12,895 bases of DNA from Zygnema cylindricum (Eukaryota; Streptophyta; Zygnematophyceae; Zygnematales; Zygnemataceae), in the NCBI GenBank assembly GCA_037447655.1, contig JBBHKE010002767.1, forward strand, positions 1-12,895. Reading direction: 5' to 3'. The translations under genes and the position numbers were made by a program. This document shows positions 9,301 to 12,895 of the stretch, piece after piece (the first letter of the stretch is position 1; every line of letters starts with the position of its first letter). The notes below the pieces were generated by a model. The model was not told the DNA's origin and made no database searches. It was given only the letters and a program-made list of their open reading frames with translations.

Positions 9301-10826
9301 CATACAAAAGCAGGAAGTGAAAGATTTTTTCTAGGAAATTGGTCATTCACCCTAAAGGACTTAGAATTCAAGGAGGGAGGAGGGAGGAAGGAGGGAGGAG
9401 GGAGGAGGGAGGAGGTAGGAGGGAGGAGGGAGGTAGGAGGAAGAGGAGGAGGAGGTGGAGGGCAACGACATTTCCTTATTAGTCCTTAAGGTTCGCATAT
9501 TACACAGCTTAAGTATCCATGAGTAAGGCAAGATTTATGGAAAAAAAAATATACAAATTAAGGAAATGAAAACAGGGAGGTGCAATTACTGGTAAAAACA
9601 TACCTGAGAAAGTATGCATACTTTCTCGAAGGTACAACGTGGCTGAGGGGTTGTAGAAGATGCTTCCGTCGTCGAAATAGTAAGTGAAGCAGGTCGTAGA
9701 TTCTTTGTCGTAGGAGTATGCGACGCAGGAACAGTCGGCATCGCAATTACTTTGACAAGTCGCCACGGTAACGTTTATGAATCGGCTTACCGCCGCTTTG
9801 TTATAATCAGATCCTGCACCCTGGGTCGTGTAGTTATTGGACTGGGCACAGGTTGCAGCTTTTGGAGAGGAGAAAGAGTCGGGAGGGTGAGCTTTACAAT
9901 GAAATCAAAATCGTTAAGGATGACTCATTATTCTCAGGCAAAAAACAAGAAAAAAAGGATCCAAATAAGACATCGTTTGGTCCACATGTTAAAGCTTCGT
10001 AAGGTATGGTATGGCATAGTAAGGTATGGTAAGGTATGGCAAGGTTTGGTAAGGTATACATACTCTGTCGATAGTAAAGCGTGGCTGAGGTATTGGCAGC
10101 GGCGACTGCCGTCGCGGAATAGCAAATTCTGCACAGCGTGGGTTCTGTTTTGTAGAAGGCGTACGCGTGGCAGGAACAGTTGGCATCACAAAGCGTCTGA
10201 CACGTCACCGCGGTAACGTTTGTGCGGGAGTCGTCCGCTACTTTCAAAAAATCATATCCCGGGAGATAGTAAGCCGTGTAGTTGTTGGCCAGGCCACAGG
10301 TTGCAGCTTTTGGAGAGGAGAAAAGAGTCGGGAGGGAGGGAGGGATTGGAGAGGAGAAAATAGTCGGAAGGGAGGGAGGGAGGTAGGGTGGATGGTACAA
10401 CGGTCACAAATGAAAAAAAAACAAAAAAAAAAGGAAATCAATATTCAGGCTCGGGAAATGAGGACGAATTCCAAAAAAAGGACAATGGAGCAAAATAGAC
10501 CACAATGGGATTTCAGGTCGACGCAAAAATGAAAATAAACACAACCTCTCCTTTCCCCCCTCCACCCCAAAATACCCACACATGTAATATCTTATTTCTC
10601 AATCCCTCACCATTCACCTCCTCCCTGTCATGGCCACCCTCCTCCACTCCCTTCCCTCTATCTCCTCCCTCTCTCCCAGAAATAGTTTACCCTCTGAATT
10701 GACCCCCCCTTCCCTCCCCCCCCCCCCCCTACCTCTGACTCCTCCCGGAAAATTGGCAGCAAATAGCAGCAGCAACGCCACACTAATCAGGCTTTTCTCA
10801 TCGCACGTGTGAATTCGGCCTGCCAT
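6331..10826 (-). CDS. Five-exon two-PAN-domain single-pass membrane protein (spliced model)
   Basis: Joined exons on the minus strand: 10826-10733, 10306-10064, 9858-9604, 7268-7128 and 6395-6331. The total is 798 nt, giving 265 residues plus a TGA stop. Every intron is phase 1, starts GT and ends AG, and the frame stays open throughout. Order: signal peptide (about residues 1-29), PAN module A (about 33-112), PAN module B (about 114-197), TM helix (about 203-229), basic juxtamembrane and short tail. Established knowledge: PAN/apple domains are disulfide-stabilised extracellular modules that bind protein or carbohydrate. Inference: a type I surface receptor or adhesion protein with no visible kinase domain. 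The ligand is unknown. A kinase exon could exist outside the predicted splicing, but none was seen. Coordinates were derived by eye and need transcript support; the exon order and domains are firmer than the exact splice sites. Confidence 0.66.
6402..6980. repeat. Degenerate 20-bp tandem repeat array in U3 intron
   Basis: The stretch divides into successive units of about 20 bp beginning gca and ending att, with a consensus near gcaaaattcaagttagaatt on the plus strand. Examples: gcaaagctcaagctgtaatt at 6529-6548 and gcaaaacttaagctgtgttt near 6890. Units are heavily diverged. The array fills most of the intron 7127-6396 between the U3 TM and tail exons. Confidence 0.75.
7128..7268 (-). CDS. 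Exon 4 (cassette U3): transmembrane helix and basic juxtamembrane
   Basis: The exon follows a pyrimidine-rich acceptor ending cctcag at 7269 and ends CTTG|GTGAGA at 7128. It is 141 nt (46 codons plus split codons at both ends), phase 1 on both sides. The hydrophobic stretch starts IPIIGGVVGGV and runs on through PPP to SLIFFFY, followed by the stop-transfer-like PKKKNEKE and then NKPYEPL. YEPL fits the YxxPhi consensus for adaptor binding and endocytosis. The PPP codons are written by a run of eight C in the sense strand, a slippage-prone site inside the membrane segment. Its start aligns without gaps with the TM exon of cassette U2 at 9116. Confidence 0.55.
7269..7800. other. Distal part of intron 3, no exon seen
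   Basis: AT-rich sequence between the U2 tail exon and the U3 TM exon. No PAN-like Cys pattern was found in any frame, so the U3 cassette has no PAN exons of its own. Confidence 0.5.
7825..7940 (+). repeat. GGAGGA minisatellite preceding cassette U3
   Basis: GGA/GGGA repeats; the pyrimidine strand is the sense strand of the PAN gene. Followed by atttccttattattctttacg, which resembles the sequence beside the corresponding tract at 9372, marking the cassette duplication edge. Confidence 0.8.
8100..8690. repeat. Degenerate 20-bp tandem repeat array in U2 intron
   Basis: The same 20-bp period and consensus, for example gcaagattcaacttagagtt followed by gcaacattcaggttaggtta near 8608-8647. It lies between the U2 TM and tail exons and is more diverged from U3 than U1 is. 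Confidence 0.7.
9372..9462 (+). repeat. GGAGG minisatellite preceding cassette U2
   Basis: Units such as ggagggagga and ggaggtagga in tandem, inside intron 3. Homologous in position to the tract at 7825-7940. Confidence 0.8.
9604..9858 (-). CDS. Exon 3: PAN/apple-like module B
   Basis: The exon starts after the same acceptor as exon 2 (ctctccaaaag) and reads ATCAQSNNYT, then CQSNCDADCSCVAYSY, to SATLYLRE. Cys lie at exon residues 3, 34, 38, 42, 44 and 56; the second Cys of module A's CRIC is absent. NYT and NVT sequons are shared with module A. Two donors are possible: CAG|GTATGT after 9604 (255 nt, chosen as the stronger match) and GAAA|GTATGC after 9622 (237 nt, matching the exon 2 end). 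Both are phase 1 and keep frame, so alternative donors would add or remove six residues. The inner donor sits in a perfect 22-bp palindrome. Confidence 0.7.
10001..10058 (+). repeat. Decamer repeat (aaggtatggt) in intron 2
   Basis: Five to six imperfect units of 5 or 10 bp, starting a few bases inside the exon 2 donor. On the plus strand each unit contains a donor-like AAGGTATGG, which is antisense to the gene and so not used by it. Confidence 0.75.
10064..10306 (-). CDS. Exon 2: PAN/apple-like module A
   Basis: The 243-nt symmetrical phase-1 exon follows a pyrimidine-rich acceptor (tctcctctccaaaag) and ends at CAGA|GTATGT. It encodes 80 whole codons, running from ATCGLANNYT to ATLYYRQ. The diagnostic part is CQTLCDANCSCHAYAF, with Cys at exon residues 35, 39, 43 and 45, an early Cys at 3, and CRIC at 58-61. 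The C-x3-C-x3-C-x-C-x-AY pattern resembles the PAN_2/PAN_AP region of plant S-domain receptors and other PAN proteins. Four N-glycosylation sequons (NYT, NVT, NCS, NTS) fit an extracellular location. It aligns along its whole length with exon 3, so the two arose by tandem exon duplication. Confidence 0.72.
10307..10390 (+). repeat. Duplicated acceptor tract in intron 1
   Basis: The block ttggagaggagaaaa plus agtcgg and GGAGG repeats occurs twice here (from 10310 and from 10346) and once more beside exon 3 (from 9861). A 25-bp identical match, 9851-9875 with 10299-10323, spans the acceptor of both PAN exons and shows that the exon duplication carried its acceptor along. Confidence 0.7.
10703..10729 (-). 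other. G-run at the 5' end of intron 1
   Basis: On the sense strand the intron opens GTA, then 14 G, A, GGG, AA, 7 G. The four G-blocks form a clear G-quadruplex-type sequence directly beside the donor. Confidence 0.7.
10733..10826 (-). CDS. Exon 1: start codon and signal peptide
   Basis: ATG at 10826-10824 with G at +4 opens 31 codons plus one base. Residues begin MAGRIHTCDEKS, then a hydrophobic core (LISVALLLLFAANF) and a small-residue end (PGG), the three-part layout of a secretory signal peptide. The exon ends AGA G|GTAGGG at 10733/10732, leaving phase 1, which matches the PAN exon downstream. The minus-strand frame is open well upstream, but that stretch is Ser/Pro/Leu-rich translation of a pyrimidine tract, so this ATG is preferred. 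Intron 1 (10732-10307) opens with a run of 14 G right after GTA. Confidence 0.65.
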
Positions 10827-10869
10827 TGGTTGATGGTGTATTAGGGCCGTGCTACAAGCTTCTCTCGGT

Positions 10870-11135
10870 TCTTTTTTTAGGCACTGGCGGACTGAGGGAG
10901 AGGGAGGGAGGTAGTGTTGGGAGGTACAGGTAGAGGGAGAGGTGGGGAAAGGAAATGGAGGAGAGAAGTGGTAAGGCTGCGTGGAGGGAGAGGTAAAGCG
11001 AGATAGCCAGAGAGGAGGGAAGGGCAGAGGGAGGGATGCGAGGAGAGAAAGGGAGAGAGTGGAAGGACTGTCAGTGGTAGAGTGGAGGTGAAGGGAGTGG
11101 GAGAGTGTGACGACGAGAGGATAGGACAGAGAGCG
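10870..11135 (-). promoter_or_regulatory. Pyrimidine-rich upstream or leader region
   Basis: Just upstream of the ATG the sense strand is almost entirely C and T for about 250 bases. Such CT-rich tracts occur in promoters and 5' leaders of many eukaryotes. No TATA box was found at a fitting distance, so the transcription start is unknown. Confidence 0.3.
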
Positions 11136-11301
11136 ACAATGTGTCAATAAGCTTTTGTTAGTGGCCGTACATTATTAATGTTGTCAGCGTAAATAGAGTG
11201 TCACTGTGTCAGAAATAGATTCTCTCAGAGATCCGCAATTGACGCTGCGAAAGCCCGGGAGCAACTGGTACGGCAACTCTGTACGGATGTCCAGAGTTAG
11301 G

Positions 11302-11399
11302 TACACCGTGAATCGTTATTACTGAAAAAGTGTACCCGCGTATAAATATTGATGAATCTAAAATGACACGTCGTCACGTCCACGGTGGACGTGACGACG
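11302..11399. mobile_element. Left end of a related MITE with a perfect 31-bp palindrome
   Basis: TACACCGTGAATCGTTATT at 11302-11320 is the same terminal sequence as the MITE at 12175. The next conserved word, GCGTATAAA, is shared too. Inside is a perfect palindrome at 11369-11399 (15-bp arms, one central base; arm CGTCGTCACGTCCAC). The matching right end (11769-11787) lies beyond the start of unit R, so this is either half an element or one end of a composite. Confidence 0.5.
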
Positions 11400-11422
11400 A
11401 GTTGATTTCATTTTTGCGGATA

Positions 11423-11998
11423 ACGTGAAGTGATAAACTATCTGCGCGCAGCCATTTTATTTATATGTGGCCGCCGCAGTTTTGTTACTGTAAACCTGCG
11501 CCGGCCGTGTGAATTGTTTTTTTTATGACGGTCGACGTTTGCAAGCGCGACCCTTTTTACCGCCGGTACAATATTCCGTTAATCAAAGTTGTTCAACGGA
11601 TTGATAGTCAGATCTGAACTTAAAGGTACGTAGCTTGTACGAAATTGTACTTCAAATGTACAATTTCTGACAACTACCTGAGCGCAGCAAAAATCGTCTC
11701 TGCGATTAGCAATTCCCTTAGCGTAAATAACGGTAATTGTTCCTATACGCTAAAGAAACTTTTATGCCAATAACGATTCACGGTGTACATATCCACGAAG
11801 AATTATGAAACACATGCAATTGTGCTTCGAACATATATTGAGTTATCCACCACAGTTGTGAACTTCAGTGCTCCGTAACGTAACGGACCGCAGCAATAGT
11901 GCTCCATTGCAGGACAGCAGTGTGCCGCCGTACGCTCATGAAATGAGAGATGTACTTTTTGAGTACTTTCTGCGTCGTTTGTTTTTCTGTATGTGACG
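11423..11998 (+). repeat. Dispersed repeat unit R, copy 2
   Basis: Matches 3806-4308 with the same landmarks in the same order. Without the 76-bp insertion at 11718-11793 it is 500 bp, against 503 bp for copy 1. It ends within about ten bases of the U1 block (12006). Confidence 0.7.
11718..11793. mobile_element. 76-bp insertion in unit R carrying the MITE right end
   Basis: Unit R copy 1 runs without a break at 4104/4105, whereas copy 2 has an extra 76 bp here. The insert starts with a small inverted repeat (TTAGCGTA 11718-11725, TACGCTAA 11746-11753) and contains AATAACGATTCACGGTGTA at 11769-11787, the reverse complement of the end at 11302-11320. It looks like a remnant of a MITE-family insertion. 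Confidence 0.5.
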
Positions 11999-12090
11999 CT
12001 ATTGGGTATTGGTTGACGATAAAAATATGAAGTTGCGTTTTTTGGCTTTACGATAGTGTGGGTTCAACAATAGGTTTGGGTCTCCAGCAC
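11999..12090 (-). pseudogene. Tail-exon copy of cassette U1 (partial)
   Basis: Acceptor tttcgcag, then GT and 29 codons starting AGDPNLLLNP and ending STNTQ, with TAG at 12001-11999. It is homologous to exon 5 at 6395-6331 but keeps a basic stretch (HYRKAKKRN) missing there. The intron side (12091-12876) matches the U3 intron closely, apart from a MITE and one extra 20-bp unit. Homology to U3 stops near 12876, so no TM exon is visible before the window ends. It may be the last exon of another tandem gene or a stranded fragment. No AATAAA was seen close downstream, and repeat unit R begins within about ten bases. Confidence 0.4.
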
Positions 12091-12105
12091 CTGCGAAATT
12101 TAATC

Positions 12106-12876
12106 ATAATCATACATTTGAGTTAGAATTTCAAACTCTAGTTTAAAGTTATAAAGTTCAAGCTCTAATTGCAGTACACCGTGAATCCCTATTTGCGTAT
12201 AAAAATTATTAGTGTAAAGAAAAAATTAGTGTCATTCATTCTAATTTAGTGCAAGGAGACGTGGTAGATTATGATCCACGTCCTTAAATAGTGTAATTTA
12301 TTCTATTTAAGGTATCAATGTCAAAATTTGGGGTGGCGATATAAAGTACATGAGGCTTATAACGATTCACGGTGTAGAGTTTAAATTGGAATTCAATTTA
12401 GAATAGCAAAGCTCAAACTGTAATTGCAAAGCTCAAGCTGTAATTGCAAAGTTCAATTTTAAAATTGGAAATTCAGATTAGAGTAGTAAAATTTTAGTAA
12501 GATGTGTAATTTAGAGCTGAAATTCGAGGTTGATGTCGAAATTTTTCGGTTAAAACTGCAAAATTAAATTTAGAAATGCACGATTCAAGCTATAATTCCG
12601 AATTTCCAGTTTTTTTGCAAAGTTCAATTTAAAACTTTAGTAAGAAATGCAACTTTCAATTGCACAGCTTCAAGTCAAATTTTCGATTTAAAATTACACA
12701 GGTCAAATTAGAGTGGCAACATTTAGCTTAGAATCGGAAAATTCATGTTCGTTTTTCAAAGTATAATTTGAAATTGCAAAGCTTAAGTTGTGTTCGCAAA
12801 ACTTTAGACATAATTTTGAACTAAAACTACAAGATTCAATTTAGATTTGCAAAATTTATTCCGATTTGCGAACTTG
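12106..12876. repeat. Degenerate 20-bp tandem repeat array of U1, with MITE insertion
   Basis: It matches the U3 array unit by unit over most of its length. It carries one extra unit (12406-12425 and 12426-12445 are near-identical neighbours where U3 has one, 6529-6548), direct evidence that 20 bp is the unit of gain or loss. A MITE interrupts it at 12175-12376. Confidence 0.75.
12177..12374. mobile_element. MITE with CACCGTGAATC inverted ends and TA target duplication
   Basis: The ends are inverted repeats: TACACCGTGAATC at 12175-12187 and GATTCACGGTGTA at 12364-12376, with weaker pairing further in. The element interrupts the 20-bp array where the uninterrupted U3 copy shows continuous repeat. 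The flanking TA on both sides fits a TA target-site duplication. No transposase is present. The interior holds further inverted repeats (gacgtgg/ccacgtc near 12260-12290 and ttaaatag/ctatttaa near 12282-12311). TA duplication suggests Tc1/mariner-like mobilisation; the superfamily is inferred only. Confidence 0.7.
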
Positions 12877-12895
12877 TTATGGAAAATTTAAATTA

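Larger units (their letters stand above)
7960..9480 (-). pseudogene. Decayed duplicate TM/tail cassette (U2) inside intron 3
   Basis: Same order as U3: CT-rich tract (9462-9372 on the plus strand as GGAGG repeats), TM exon from 9116, intron of 20-bp repeats, tail exon near 8070. The TM exon starts after tcccag and reads GAGSRGVMISGVVGGVVG, then VLVFLLFADVYFFI, and hits TAA at 9021-9019, beside a 13-T run (9008-9020). In the frame aligned to U3, a stop at 8986-8984 precedes YNPF and a GTGGGC donor at 8961. The tail-exon acceptor has changed from CAG to CAA, and the nearest AG shifts the frame. If spliced to exon 3 and read to the TAA, it would give a 229-residue isoform with a short tail. I read it as decaying, with a truncated isoform possible. 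Confidence 0.55.

Noticed and set aside
9752-10216. 154-codon plus-strand open frame
   Set aside because: It is antisense to both PAN exons and has no domain; the minus strand explains the conserved Cys pattern and splice sites.
10614-11147. 177-codon minus-strand open frame, the longest in the window
   Set aside because: Its first two thirds are Ser/Pro/Leu translation of the CT-rich tract and its last third is G-run intron. Only the internal signal-peptide segment was kept, as exon 1.
11302-11787. Single 486-bp transposon bounded by the matching inverted ends
   Set aside because: Unit R starts inside it and continues past its right end, and copy 1 of unit R lacks only the 76-bp insert, so the two ends more likely come from separate insertions.

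Overview
This is eukaryotic nuclear DNA: it is AT-rich and gene-poor, with microsatellites, dispersed repeats, a MITE and a convincing spliced gene. The lineage cannot be fixed from the sequence. PAN-type Cys-rich modules on symmetrical phase-1 exons fit a multicellular or surface-receptor-rich eukaryote such as a holozoan, alga or plant. I saw no prokaryotic operon, rRNA, CRISPR array or clear tRNA.

The main result is a five-exon gene on the minus strand, about 10826 down to 6331. Exon 1 encodes a signal peptide, exons 2 and 3 each encode a PAN/apple-like module, exon 4 a transmembrane (TM) helix with a basic juxtamembrane stretch, and exon 5 a short tail and stop. All four introns are phase 1. 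The spliced length is exactly 798 nt (265 aa plus stop), and AATAAA signals lie about 50 nt past the stop. The product would be a small type I membrane protein with two extracellular PAN domains and a short tail with a YEPL sorting-type motif. The splice sites are predicted by eye.

Inside intron 3 (9603-7269) lies a second, decayed copy of the TM-plus-tail cassette (U2, about 9480-7970), next to the intact cassette (U3, about 7970-6331). A third copy of the tail exon and its intron (U1, about 12006-12876) lies upstream of exon 1, in the same orientation. The cassette introns are filled with a degenerate 20-bp tandem repeat.

The rest is mostly non-coding. Positions 1-600 hold a dense GTAC cluster with two related hairpins. 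Positions 594-3600 show little except a purine tract (about 2207-2590) and small hairpins. A dispersed repeat of about 500 bp (unit R) occurs at 3806-4308 and 11423-11998. Positions 4700-5232 contain weak plus-strand exon-like ORFs. Around 11.3-12.4 kb there is a TA-flanked MITE (12177-12374) with two further ends of the same family nearby. Purine-rich minisatellites, pyrimidine-rich on the gene's sense strand, sit upstream of the exons.
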